Below, in pieces: positions 25,471 through 33,840 of a DNA stretch of 50,054 nucleotides. The stretch spans positions 1 to 50,054 of the forward strand of contig JAHISP010000091.1 in assembly GCA_018818165.1 (NCBI GenBank), in the 5' to 3' direction. Numbering within the stretch: the stretch's first letter is position 1; every line of letters starts with the position of its first letter. The translations under genes and the position numbers were made by a program. The notes below the pieces were generated by a model. That model made no database searches, had not been told where the DNA came from, and was given only the letters and a program-made list of their open reading frames with translations. Origin of the DNA: Bacteroidota bacterium. Lineage in GTDB: Bacteria > Bacteroidota > Ignavibacteria > Ignavibacteriales > Melioribacteraceae.

Positions 25471-26511
25471 TTATTCTTCAAAAACTTCATTGTGTTGTTC
25501 TTGAACTCTAATAAATGTTGTTCTTTTTGTTAGTTCTTTTAATCTGGAAGCACCAACATAAGTGCATGTTGATCTAAGTCCACCAAGTATATCTTGAATA
25601 GTTGGTGCAATTGGTCCACGGTAAGGAATTTTAACAGTTTTACCTTCTGAGGCTCTATACTCAGCAACACCACCAACATGCTTGTTCATCGCAGTTTCTG
25701 AACTCATACCATAAAACTGTTTAAATTTCTGTCCATTAATCTCAATTAGTTCACCACCACTTTCATTATGCCCAGCAAGCATTCCGCCAAGCATTACAAA
25801 ATCAGCGCCACCACCAAAAGCTTTTGCAACGTCACCAGGAACTTTACATCCGCCATCCGAAATTATTTGACCACCAAGACCATGAGCCGCATCAGCACAT
25901 TCAATTACAGCAGATAATTGGGGATAACCAATTCCTGTTTTAATTCGTGTTGTGCAAACAGAGCCAGGTCCAATTCCAACTTTAATAACATCAGCACCTG
26001 CAAGTATTAATTCTTCAACCATTTCGCCTGTAACTACATTGCCAGCAAATATTATCTTATTTTGATGTATTTCTCTTGCCCGTTTTACAAAATCTACAAA
26101 TTGTTCTGAATATCCATTTGCCACATCGATACAAATAAATTTTAATTTGGGAAAACTGGATATCAACTGATTTAATTTTTCTAAATCAGTTTTACTAGTA
26201 CCAGTGCTTATTGCTATATAATTATAAAATTGCTCACTTTTGTCTTTTAAATATGCATGCCATTGCTCAATGGAGTAATGTTTATGTAATGCTGTAATTA
26301 AATTATAAGAAGCCAAAACATCTGCTATTTCAAATGTTCCAACTGTATCCATATTAGCTGCAATAATCGGGATTCCCTTCCACTCATCTCCAGTATGTAA
26401 AAACTTAATGGTTCTTTCTAAATCAACTTCTGATCTGGTTTTAAGATTAGATCGCTTTGGACGAATCATTACATCTTTAAATCCAAGTTTAATATCTGCT
26501 TCAATGCGCAT
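25471..26511 (-). CDS. guaC: GMP reductase
   Basis: A 346-residue cytoplasmic enzyme that reduces GMP to IMP with NADPH, recycling guanine nucleotides. The active-site loop [11 protein letters not shown] carries C186, at the same number as in well-studied GMP reductases. The length matches E. coli GuaC (347) and there are no CBS domains, which separates it from IMP dehydrogenase. It is a single minus-strand gene; two hairpins lie upstream of it. Confidence 0.93.
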   Translation of the reverse strand: MRIEADIKLGFKDVMIRPKRSNLKTRSEVDLERTIKFLHTGDEWKGIPIIAANMDTVGTFEIADVLASYNLITALHKHYSIEQWHAYLKDKSEQFYNYIAISTGTSKTDLEKLNQLISSFPKLKFICIDVANGYSEQFVDFVKRAREIHQNKIIFAGNVVTGEMVEELILAGADVIKVGIGPGSVCTTRIKTGIGYPQLSAVIECADAAHGLGGQIISDGGCKVPGDVAKAFGGGADFVMLGGMLAGHNESGGELIEINGQKFKQFYGMSSETAMNKHVGGVAEYRASEGKTVKIPYRGPIAPTIQDILGGLRSTCTYVGASRLKELTKRTTFIRVQEQHNEVFEE

Positions 26512-26638
26512 AATTTTCTCAAATAATATCTAAAATTGTTAAACGAGTTTAATAATAATTACTGAATAATTTGTAAAAAATGAACTTTATTTTCAACTAA
26601 GCTCAACTTTTTATACAATTAATATAATCATAAACTCA

Positions 26639-26760
26639 GTTCAAAGCATTGATAGTAAAAATTTCCATGCTTTGAACTTTATTAATACATAAATATTCTT
26701 GCTTTTTCATAAAACAAAAATAGAATCCTTTTTTTAATAATGGAGCGGTACCCCATTATT
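26639..26760. promoter_or_regulatory. Two hairpins upstream of guaC
   Basis: GTTCAAAGCAT (26639-26649) pairs perfectly with ATGCTTTGAAC (26667-26677) over a 17-nt loop. AATAATGG (26736-26743) pairs with CCATTATT (26753-26760). Both lie 130-250 bp upstream of guaC in its reading direction. They could be leader structures, operators or decayed repeats; no riboswitch family was recognised. Confidence 0.4.
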
Positions 26761-26805
26761 ATTAAATTATTTTTTGCCGCACTTACTAAATGAATTTTAG
26801 CATAA

Positions 26806-26960
26806 CAAAATATTCTCATATTTTTCCTTTATCTTTGTAACCATAAATAAAAAAAGAAAGAAAATATATGAAGCAAAAGATTGGCATAATAACAATGGGC
26901 TGTTCAAAAAACGCTGTGGATTCAGAGCGTTTAATGGCTCAATTAAAAATAAATGATTTT
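26806..26960 (+). repeat. Left direct repeat: copy of the rimO promoter and 5' end
   Basis: These 155 bp match 31186-31342, which includes the promoter region, ribosome binding site and first 31 codons of the intact rimO. In the coding part the copies differ at only two synonymous positions; the upstream part has small indels. The match ends sharply after AAATGATTTT in both copies, which marks the left junction of the inserted cassette. Confidence 0.95.
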
Positions 26961-27047
26961 TCCATGCTGTCAATGACCATTGTGAAACTGTCTCAAAACT
27001 GTCATTCTGAACTTGGTTCAGAATCCCAAACTATGAATATGGAGTAA
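26868..27047 (+). pseudogene. Truncated rimO fragment at the cassette junction
   Basis: The ATG at 26868 opens the first 31 residues of RimO (MKQKIGIITMGCSKNAVDSE, then RLMAQLKINDF). It then runs into unrelated repeat DNA for 28 codons and stops at 27045. It retains only the first iron-sulfur cysteine (C12) and cannot be an active enzyme. The complete gene is at 31250-32533. It may still be transcribed, as the promoter region is duplicated too. Confidence 0.93.
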
Positions 27048-27115
27048 AAACAGATGCTGAAATAAATTCAGCATGGCAATTTTAAGCTGTCGAGGAACAT
27101 TATTCCTCGACAGAA
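26961..27115. repeat. Dispersed-repeat patch with hairpins at the left junction
   Basis: Directly after the rimO fragment comes CATGCTGTCAATGACCATT, half of a hairpin family seen again at 30188 and 40621. It is followed by TTCTGAAC/TTCAGAA and GATGCTGAA/TTCAGCAT hairpins, then the strong hairpin CTGTCGAGGAA-catta-TTCCTCGACAG (27087-27113). The latter lies just behind the minus-strand gene at 27131 and could be its terminator. Confidence 0.75.
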
Positions 27116-27130
27116 ATTACACTCAGTTAA

Positions 27131-27859
27131 TTAAACACCAGCATTAATTGGCACCGCAGTTTTGTTTCTCTTTTTTATTATAACATTCATATCATCTATT
27201 ATTTGAGCTACTACTCCAACAAATGTACCGTATTTTGCTTCATCAACCATAACCATTGCACGCAAGTAAACTACAAGCTTCTCGTTAATTATAACAAGAA
27301 CTTCTTTCTTAATTTCAGTGGCACTTTTCTTATTTCCATCATCTGCTTTTTCAGTCTGGAATGTAAGTTGTGCTTCTTCAAATGCTGCTTCTGCGGCACT
27401 TAATTCATCAATTACCTGGCTTAAGCCTGGCAATAAAACTATTGAAGCCTGTAAATCTTCTTTAGCGAACTCAACTAAAAGCGAGTCAATTAAAGATGAT
27501 TCAATTGCATAGCTTTCGTTTACTATATCCATTCCATAATGCTCAAATACTGCGCTTATTATTTTGGCGGCGTTACTAATTGTTGAATCTGGGTGATGCA
27601 CAAAACCCATTGTAAGATAATTTACCGCTCTTACTTTGCTGTCTCTTAGTTCATCTTTTTCCTCAAGATTGCTTTCAGCCTTTATACGGTTTATTGCAGA
27701 TGTTAACTGCCCGTTTAATGGTTGCAATTCTTCAAAAATGCTTGTTAAATGTGCATCGCTGCTCCAATCGTTCTTGGAATATTCAGCAATTATTCCGGTT
27801 GTTACAGAATTAACTTCCGTTGTTTTACCAATTCCGATTAGTTTGTTTAATTTAGACAT
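27131..27859 (-). CDS. DUF6261-like protein
   Basis: A 242-residue, mostly helical, soluble protein without signal peptide or membrane segment. The pattern around residues 75-130 (RDSKVRAVNYLTMGFVHHPD, then a VFEHYG block and a second helical repeat) resembles the DUF6261 family of Bacteroidota, whose function is unknown; this match is from memory of the family. AAGGAG precedes the ATG by 6 bp. It is the last minus-strand gene of the cassette, followed by a strong hairpin. Whether it takes part in the defence function is unknown. Confidence 0.6.
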   Translation of the reverse strand: MSKLNKLIGIGKTTEVNSVTTGIIAEYSKNDWSSDAHLTSIFEELQPLNGQLTSAINRIKAESNLEEKDELRDSKVRAVNYLTMGFVHHPDSTISNAAKIISAVFEHYGMDIVNESYAIESSLIDSLLVEFAKEDLQASIVLLPGLSQVIDELSAAEAAFEEAQLTFQTEKADDGNKKSATEIKKEVLVIINEKLVVYLRAMVMVDEAKYGTFVGVVAQIIDDMNVIIKKRNKTAVPINAGV

Positions 27860-27968
27860 GTTTTACTCCTTCTTGTTGTTATAGATTTGTTCCCTTGACC
27901 CCGCTAGAATCTAATAACCGAGCCCTTCTTTTTTATGTAATTTCCTCTTTTTTATAAATTAGTTGTCA

Positions 27969-28217
27969 TTTAAATATATAAATGGTGTCCTTTTTAAAAA
28001 GGAAGCCGTTTATATTTATAAATTGCTCCACTTTTTGCTTTTTCTTGCTTTTTATATTTATAAATTTCTTCCTTTTGAATCCAGGAAGCTTTTAATATTT
28101 ATAAATTGCACCACCTATCAGTTGTTCTTGCTTTTTATATTTACAAAACGTGTCCTTTTGAATCTGGGAACGATTTTATATTTATAAATTGCTTCACTTA
28201 TTGCTTTTTCTTGCTTC
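27969..28217. repeat. Six alternating 41-bp units (A-B-A-B-A-B)
   Basis: TATATTTATAAAT-like boxes start at 27971, 28011, 28052, 28093, 28134 and 28177, a period of 40-43 bp. Units alternate between A (with TCCTTTTGAATC..GGGAA, itself a hairpin) and B (with GC-CCAC....GCTTTTTCTTGC), so the true period is about 82 bp. On the minus strand the A units read SFPDSKG and SFLDSKG, similar to the SFPDFK repeats of the neighbouring septoil-knot gene, and the B units read YKYKKQE, but the frame breaks at each unit. It may be a frameshifted, decayed paralog of that gene. Confidence 0.7.
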
Positions 28218-28262
28218 CATCATTTATAATGTTCATGAGAGTGTTCATAGACAGCAATTAAA

Positions 28263-28505
28263 TTATGCTTTACCAGGAAAACTATTTACATATTTGATTT
28301 TAAAATCAGGAAAACTATCAACAATTTGAATTTTAAAATCAGGAAAACTATCTACGATTTGCCATTCTCCTGAACTATTTGGGAAGCTTTTTACAATTTG
28401 AACTTTTAAGTCAGGGAAACTATCTACAACTTTTACTTTATAATCAGGAAAACTTGTTACAAACTTAATTTTACCATAAATTACTTCTACTGAAACTTTT
28501 GACAT
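28263..28505 (-). CDS. Septoil-knot (DUF6150-like) small repeat protein
   Basis: An 80-residue protein built almost entirely of an 11-residue beta repeat: FVTSFPDYKVK, VVDSFPDLKVQ, IVKSFPNSSGE, IVDSFPDFKIQ, IVDSFPDFKIK, YVNSFPGKA. This is the pattern of the family now called the 7(1) septoil knot domain; its function is unknown. The start at 28505 is chosen because AAAGGAGGATATA precedes that ATG; an upstream in-frame ATG at 28571 would add 22 unlike residues. It lies downstream of thsA on the same strand, 135 bp away. Confidence 0.75.
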   Translation of the reverse strand: MSKVSVEVIYGKIKFVTSFPDYKVKVVDSFPDLKVQIVKSFPNSSGEWQIVDSFPDFKIQIVDSFPDFKIKYVNSFPGKA

Positions 28506-28640
28506 TATATCCTCCTTTGAAAAATTAAAATTTATGCCAAACCTGTATTTTATGTTATCGAAACCACTCATCGACAGCAGTAAAAATGTCGAAAACTGTC
28601 TTCCACAACATTGAAATTCAATTTGCTTAGCGCATACTTA

Positions 28641-29492
28641 TTATGAGTGCAACACCTGATTCAGATGATCCTTAATATCATACAAATTTATTCCAAAATT
28701 ACACGCATCTTCAGGCCGTATTACAATTACTAATCTTTCAGTAAATTTACTTTGTTCCGAAGCATTCATAAAAGATTTTGCTATTTGTGCTATCATACTT
28801 TTACGAGATTGTTTCAGACGTCCCCTTCCGGTGCCAATTGCTGGGACAGCCAGTTCCTGAAGTTCTCCAGATTCTCTGACAAACGTCCATAACCCATCTA
28901 GTGAACGTAAAACATTTTGAAGATTAGTTGACGCGTTGCCTTGTTCACTTAAATCAGCCATTGCAGTAAAATAGAATGTCTTTCCATGGGTAGTAATTGG
29001 TAAAGTTGTTCCCATTGGGAATGGGGCAGTCCCATCTAATTTGCTTAGTTCCACATTTATTTTTTCTATAAGTTCATTTTGGTTACCAGTAAAATAGCTT
29101 GCAGTGAATTGACCCTGTAAACTATCAGTTGCTATTTTCCCACCTGCTACATCTGCTTCAAATTGTGTATTTGTACTTATCATAACAGCACCACTTACTT
29201 CAAATAAATCTCCAATTCTTACTTCAACACTAAAGTCTTTTTGGGGAAACTTAATTGAAATTGTTTTTATGGGACGTCGTAATATAATTGACACGACAAT
29301 AGCGAGTAGCAAGAATATTAAAAAACCATAGGACGCATATTGATCTCTTGTATATACTTTAAAAAAATCTAGTGTCTCTACTAAAAGAAAGAAAAAACCA
29401 AAAATCGCAAGAACTGATTCTGTTCCCACTCGTGAGAATAATATATATTGCCAGTAAGCTTTGCTTAAAATTGTTTCGAAAAAATATTTCAT
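28641..29492 (-). CDS. thsA: Type II Thoeris effector: two-TM macro-domain protein
   Basis: A 283-residue membrane protein with two hydrophobic helices (about 25-44 and 53-71) and a cytoplasmic macro-type domain (about 90-275; the loop AVPAIGTGRGRL is the glycine-rich nucleotide loop). This architecture, next to a TIR gene, is that of ThsA in type II Thoeris. There the TIR enzyme makes an ADP-ribose-type signal during phage infection that binds the macro domain and triggers membrane damage and abortive infection. TAGGAG precedes the ATG. thsB lies 78 bp upstream on the same strand. Confidence 0.85.
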   Translation of the reverse strand: MKYFFETILSKAYWQYILFSRVGTESVLAIFGFFFLLVETLDFFKVYTRDQYASYGFLIFLLLAIVVSIILRRPIKTISIKFPQKDFSVEVRIGDLFEVSGAVMISTNTQFEADVAGGKIATDSLQGQFTASYFTGNQNELIEKINVELSKLDGTAPFPMGTTLPITTHGKTFYFTAMADLSEQGNASTNLQNVLRSLDGLWTFVRESGELQELAVPAIGTGRGRLKQSRKSMIAQIAKSFMNASEQSKFTERLVIVIRPEDACNFGINLYDIKDHLNQVLHS

Positions 29493-29570
29493 ATTTTTGA
29501 ACTCCTATAAAACTCTATCTCAAGTTTTTACAATATTGCGAACTAGATATTGATCATTTTAACGAATTAA

Positions 29571-30140
29571 CTAACATCCGTAAAAATATTCACTGGCAGT
29601 ACACTTAGTATTAACCATAAAATCTGAATCACTTAAAGCCTTTTTTATTAATTCCTTTTTATTCGGTATATGAATCGTAGGCACATCTTTCATTGAATCA
29701 CGGAAGGACGGTAGATTATCCCATAGGTTCTTAATTTTTTGTTTAATTGTTTTAGAATCACAATTTATTATATCGCTTTTATCATTATATTCAGGATAAA
29801 CTACTATTACTGGTAATCCATTTGTACCAATTCCAAAATTCATTTCCTCACGTAACGCCCTACTATTAATTGTTAATGAACTTAAAAACAAAACAATATT
29901 CTTAGAATTATTCAATCGATCATGTATTCGGGGTTTTAGGGTTTTTTCCCAATCGCTACCATCTCTTACATTATAATTTTTATCGTGTGAATCTATAAAT
30001 GGGAAAGTGTTATCTGCACCTTTCCATGCTCTTAACAGGTTGTAATATATGAAATCCTTGGTTGCTGATGCACCCAAGTTACTCTCACTAAAAGGTTCAC
30101 TAACATAGAATGCCGAATAATTACCATTTTTATAGGCCAT
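29571..30140 (-). CDS. thsB: Thoeris TIR protein ThsB
   Basis: A 189-residue single-domain TIR-like protein (MTH538/DUF1863 type). It starts AFYVSEPFSESNLGASATKD and has the conserved DGSDWEKTLKPRI block, then NIVLFLSSLTINSRALREEM with the likely catalytic glutamate at E98 or E99 and the LPVIVVYPEY strand. ThsB senses infection and consumes NAD+ to make a signal for ThsA. There is no signal peptide. AAGGAG lies 7 bp before the ATG. Its adjacency to the two-TM macro protein makes the Thoeris call strong. Confidence 0.85.
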   Translation of the reverse strand: MAYKNGNYSAFYVSEPFSESNLGASATKDFIYYNLLRAWKGADNTFPFIDSHDKNYNVRDGSDWEKTLKPRIHDRLNNSKNIVLFLSSLTINSRALREEMNFGIGTNGLPVIVVYPEYNDKSDIINCDSKTIKQKIKNLWDNLPSFRDSMKDVPTIHIPNKKELIKKALSDSDFMVNTKCTASEYFYGC

Positions 30141-30187
30141 ATTGAAATCTCCTTATTAAAATTAGTTTAATGTAAATTTGTTTTGCT

Positions 30188-30231
30188 CATTTTCATGCTG
30201 TCTAGGAACACTCCTACACAGCATGAAAATG
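30188..30231. terminator. Strong hairpin between lipoprotein gene and thsB
   Basis: CATTTTCATGCTGT pairs perfectly with ACAGCATGAAAATG (14 bp), with an inner TAGGA/TCCTA stem. It lies behind the minus-strand lipoprotein gene and before thsB, so it is probably a terminator. It belongs to the same sequence family as 27087-27113 and 40621-40663. Confidence 0.75.
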
Positions 30232-30294
30232 TTGGATTAGCAATAAATTTTCTTCTTTTGAGCTAGCCTCTTTTCCACTCGCCAACAGTAGAAA

Positions 30295-30777
30295 TCACTT
30301 TCCTAGATATTCAACGATTTCTTTTTCCAATAAGCCAGTTGAATTACAATCGATAGTGTTAGAACTGTTCAATTTTCCATCGAAATAAACATTACTGGTT
30401 GCTTTAAAGAAGCAATTAACCGTTACCTTTACATTATTGTCATCAATTTTCTTTATTAGTAAATTAAAATTACCTCTTGGGTCATCGAGTCTCTGAACTG
30501 CAAATAAATTTTGACCGGCTGAGCCGCAATCCAAACAATTCATTTGTCTAGTACTTAATGAATATTCCGTTGCAATAAACCCAGAAACTTTATCCATGTT
30601 TTTGATTGGTGTTCCATGATTTGCAAACCATTCAATTGCAAGATTCCAAACATCATCAAATGATTTGTTGTACGTCATCTCTTTTACAACTTCGTAAGTT
30701 TTTGGTGGCTTATAAGTGGAACAGCCAAAGACAAATATGACCAATAATATTGCGACATAGTGTAACTGCTTTTTCAT
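30295..30777 (-). CDS. Lipoprotein of unknown function
   Basis: A 160-residue exported lipoprotein with lipobox VFGC19. The mature part begins with a FDDVWNLAIEWFANHGTPIK helix, followed by beta strands, like the small outer-membrane lipoproteins related to BamC or DUF4136; the exact family is not recognised. Three later cysteines (two in CLDCG) could form a disulfide. AAGGAG precedes the ATG. It is the outermost minus-strand gene of the cassette, separated from thsB by a hairpin, so it may be cargo rather than part of Thoeris. Confidence 0.65.
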   Translation of the reverse strand: MKKQLHYVAILLVIFVFGCSTYKPPKTYEVVKEMTYNKSFDDVWNLAIEWFANHGTPIKNMDKVSGFIATEYSLSTRQMNCLDCGSAGQNLFAVQRLDDPRGNFNLLIKKIDDNNVKVTVNCFFKATSNVYFDGKLNSSNTIDCNSTGLLEKEIVEYLGK

Positions 30778-31249
30778 AAAATGCTCCTTGTTTTTTGAAA
30801 TATTAAAGTAAAACTATATATTATTCTGCAACAATATGCTGCATTCTGGTTTGTTAGGCAATAACTTTCAGTAGACTAACATTCCATCTATCTATTCGTT
30901 CAAATAATTTTAATTTTCCAAGAAAAGCAACTACTATTAAATCCCAACAAATCATTTCCTCACAAATATTTACTCTCTGCATTTCTTAGAAGTAACTTAA
31001 AAAAATAAATTTATATATCCAAATGTTTACAATAACAACAATTAAATAATTTAAACTTATTTATTCTTTCACCAAATGCCCAGTAATGACAATCAATGAC
31101 TTTAATTTCCACCTTTCCATTATTCCATTTATCCCGTTGGATGCTCTATCTTATATCCAATGGGATTTTCCCTTGTTTTTCAAACCAAAATATTCTCATA
31201 ATTTTCCTTTATCTTTGTAACTCAAAATAATAAAAAGAAAGAAATATAC
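30778..31249. other. Region between the cassette and intact rimO
   Basis: This stretch has no gene. ATCCCGTTGGAT pairs with ATCCAATGGGAT (31131-31166, one G-T), followed by T-rich DNA, a likely plus-strand terminator isolating rimO from upstream. From 31186 the sequence matches the left direct repeat and must hold the rimO promoter. The remaining 350 bp are AT-rich with no recognised signal. Confidence 0.6.
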
Positions 31250-31342
31250 ATGAAGCAAAAGATTGGCATAATAACAATGGGTTGTTCAAAAAACGCTGTG
31301 GATTCAGAACGTTTAATGGCTCAATTAAAAATAAATGATTTT
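31186..31342 (+). repeat. Right direct repeat: rimO promoter and first codons
   Basis: This is the partner of 26806-26960. It supplies the upstream region, the AAAGAAA ribosome binding region and codons 1-31 of the working rimO. If the cassette inserted inside rimO, this copy travelled with it and restored the gene. Confidence 0.95.
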
Positions 31343-32533
31343 GAAATAGTAACAGATCCAAACGAAGCGGATTCGCTAATTATAAATACTTGCGGATTTA
31401 TAAACACCGCAAAAGAAGAATCGATAAATACAATACTCGAAGCTATTGCATTGAAAAAAGAGAACAAAGTTAAAAAGGTTTACGTTGCGGGATGTTTATC
31501 AGAGCGTTACGAAGTTGAACTAAAAAAAGACATTCCAGAAGTTGATGGCTATTTTGGAACTGAGGATTATAAAGGCATTGTGGAAATACTCGGTGGCAGA
31601 TTAAAAACAGAATTACTTGGCGAACGCGAACTTTCTACTCCGAAACATTTTGCTTATATTAAAATATCTGAGGGATGCGACAATCCTTGTTCGTTCTGTG
31701 CAATTCCACTTATTCGTGGTAAATACCGTTCCAAATCAATTGATGAACTTGTAGTTGAAACAAAATCGCTAGCTGCAAAAGGCGTTAAAGAGCTTATTTT
31801 AATTGGACAAGATACAACTGAGTATGGACTTGATCTTTATGGCAAACGTAATTTAAATGAGCTTTTCAGTGAGTTAAGCAACGTTGATGGAATTGAGTGG
31901 ATTAGAATTCTATACACATATCCTTCACACTTTCCAATAGAAGCAATTGAAGAGATTGCTCGAAATCCTAAAGTCCTAAATTATGTTGATATGCCTTTAC
32001 AGCACATTTCTGATAATGTACTAAAAGGAATGAGACGCGGAATTACCAAGCGTAGAACAGTTGAATTGATTGAAACTTTACGTGCTAAAATTCCTAATTT
32101 AACTTTGCGAACTACTTTTATAGTTGGTTTCCCAGATGAAACGGATGAAGATTTTAATGAACTTTGCGAGTTTGTAAAAGAAACTAAGTTTGATAGAGTT
32201 GGAGTCTTCAATTATTCGCAAGAAGATGACACAACAGGATTTGTGCTTGGTGACCCAATAACCGAAAAAACAAAAGTAAAACGCAATAATATATTGATGG
32301 AAATTCAAAAGGAAATTTCACTTGCAAAAAATGAAGCTTTAGTTGGCAAAACAATTAATGTTATTATTGATTCCCTTGAAGGCGATTACTATGTTGCACG
32401 TTCAGAGCGCGATGCTCCAGAAGTTGACGGTGAAGTTCTTATTGATAAAGATGAAAACGTAGAAATTGGAAATATTTACAAGGTAGAAATTATTGACTTC
32501 AACGATTATGATTTATTTGCTAAATTAAATTAG
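31250..32533 (+). CDS. rimO: Ribosomal protein S12 methylthiotransferase RimO
   Basis: A 427-residue radical-SAM enzyme that adds a methylthio group to an aspartate of ribosomal protein S12. The N-terminal UPF0004 domain has cluster cysteines C12, C48 and C82. The radical-SAM motif is EGCDNPCSFC (C143, C147, C150). A C-terminal TRAM domain (about 365-427) includes ERDAPEVDGEVLI, a RimO-like stretch that separates it from MiaB. The first 31 codons and promoter are duplicated at 26806-26960. Confidence 0.93.
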   Translation: MKQKIGIITMGCSKNAVDSERLMAQLKINDFEIVTDPNEADSLIINTCGFINTAKEESINTILEAIALKKENKVKKVYVAGCLSERYEVELKKDIPEVDGYFGTEDYKGIVEILGGRLKTELLGERELSTPKHFAYIKISEGCDNPCSFCAIPLIRGKYRSKSIDELVVETKSLAAKGVKELILIGQDTTEYGLDLYGKRNLNELFSELSNVDGIEWIRILYTYPSHFPIEAIEEIARNPKVLNYVDMPLQHISDNVLKGMRRGITKRRTVELIETLRAKIPNLTLRTTFIVGFPDETDEDFNELCEFVKETKFDRVGVFNYSQEDDTTGFVLGDPITEKTKVKRNNILMEIQKEISLAKNEALVGKTINVIIDSLEGDYYVARSERDAPEVDGEVLIDKDENVEIGNIYKVEIIDFNDYDLFAKLN

Positions 32534-32556
32534 GAATAATAATTGAAAGGCTTATT

Positions 32557-33816
32557 ATGAAACTATTTCTCTTATTTTTATTTATAACGTTTCCAATTTT
32601 TGCACAAGTGGAATATTCACAAGGTGTAATTCCCCCTGGCGAATATCCTGGCTTCTATATTGATGCCGCTAACTACAAAGGAGAAACTGAAGGGAAAACT
32701 CGTGTTGAGGTATATTTCCAAATCCCTTATATTAATTTACAATTCTTAAAATTCCAAGATAAATTTCAAGCAAAATATTCAATTTCGCTTACTATATATG
32801 ATGAGGATAAAAACAATATAATTGTAGAAAAAATCTGGAATGATAAAATAATTGCAAACGATTTTAAAGAGACTGCTTCAGATAATAATTATAAATTTGG
32901 TTTTAAAACTTTTCAGCTTGAGCCAAATAATTACATTTTAAGCTGCACTCTTTTCGATAAAGATTCAGAAAAGGATTACAAAGTTGAAGGTAAATTGGAA
33001 GTTAGAGACTTCAACAAACCTCTCCAATTTAGTGATATACTTTTTGTTGCTTCAGAAATTGATAGTAAGATAATTCTGAATATTTCTAATTCAATAAGTA
33101 ATTCAGATTCTACACTATTTTTTTATTACGAAATATATTCTGACAAACAACAGGAAGTTTCCGTTGATTATTCAATTACAAATGAAAATAACAATGTAAT
33201 TCTTCGTTCTAAGTATCTACTTTTTGTTAATGCCGGTGTAACCCAAGTAAAAAAGAAATTGAATAATTCAAAAATTACTTTAGGCAAACATAAAATTTCG
33301 GTTGCAGCGTTAGGTGAAAAGGGTGAAACAATTACTGGTGTTTCAAAACCTTTTATTTCCAAAATTGCAGGCTTTCCAGTCTCTATAATTAACCTTGATG
33401 AATCTATTATGCAAATGGCTTATATTGCTTCTGGAGATGAAATTGATTCAATTCTTGCAGCAAATAATGCCGATGAAAAGCTTATTAGATTCAAAGCGTT
33501 CTGGAAAAAGAAAGATCCTTCTCCATCAACTGAGCAGAACAAAGTAATGAGGGAATATTTTAGAAGGGTTGCTTATGCTAATAAAAATTTCAAACACTAT
33601 TTTGATGGCTGGAAAACCGATATGGGAATGATTTATATAATGCTTGGACCACCAGACAATGTTGATCGTCATCCTTTTGAGTACAATAGCAGACCTTACG
33701 AGATTTGGCATTATTATAATATCAATCGTAGTTTCACTTTCCTTGATGAAACTGGCTTTGGTGATTATAGATTGCTTGATAGAAATTTTGGCGATTGGTA
33801 TAGATATAGACAATAA
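32557..33816 (+). CDS. GWxTD domain exported protein
   Basis: A 419-residue protein with a signal peptide ending PIFAQ, a long beta-rich middle region and a C-terminal GWxTD domain (G351-W-K-T-D) within HYFDGWKTDMGMIYIMLGPP. The domain is named for this motif and is common in Bacteroidota, Ignavibacteria and Acidobacteria; its function is unknown. It lies 24 bp after rimO with AAAGG before the ATG. Confidence 0.85.
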   Translation: MKLFLLFLFITFPIFAQVEYSQGVIPPGEYPGFYIDAANYKGETEGKTRVEVYFQIPYINLQFLKFQDKFQAKYSISLTIYDEDKNNIIVEKIWNDKIIANDFKETASDNNYKFGFKTFQLEPNNYILSCTLFDKDSEKDYKVEGKLEVRDFNKPLQFSDILFVASEIDSKIILNISNSISNSDSTLFFYYEIYSDKQQEVSVDYSITNENNNVILRSKYLLFVNAGVTQVKKKLNNSKITLGKHKISVAALGEKGETITGVSKPFISKIAGFPVSIINLDESIMQMAYIASGDEIDSILAANNADEKLIRFKAFWKKKDPSPSTEQNKVMREYFRRVAYANKNFKHYFDGWKTDMGMIYIMLGPPDNVDRHPFEYNSRPYEIWHYYNINRSFTFLDETGFGDYRLLDRNFGDWYRYRQ

Positions 33817-33840
33817 TTTATTAATAATTAAAACAATATT

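Noticed and set aside
26639-26760. Purine riboswitch upstream of guaC
   Set aside because: Two simple hairpins are present, but the conserved core of a purine riboswitch is not, and the spacing is too great.
30853-30859. Integron attC end (GTTAGGC)
   Set aside because: Only a single half-site is present, with no partner RYYYAAC at the right distance and no intI gene; a 7-bp match is expected by chance.
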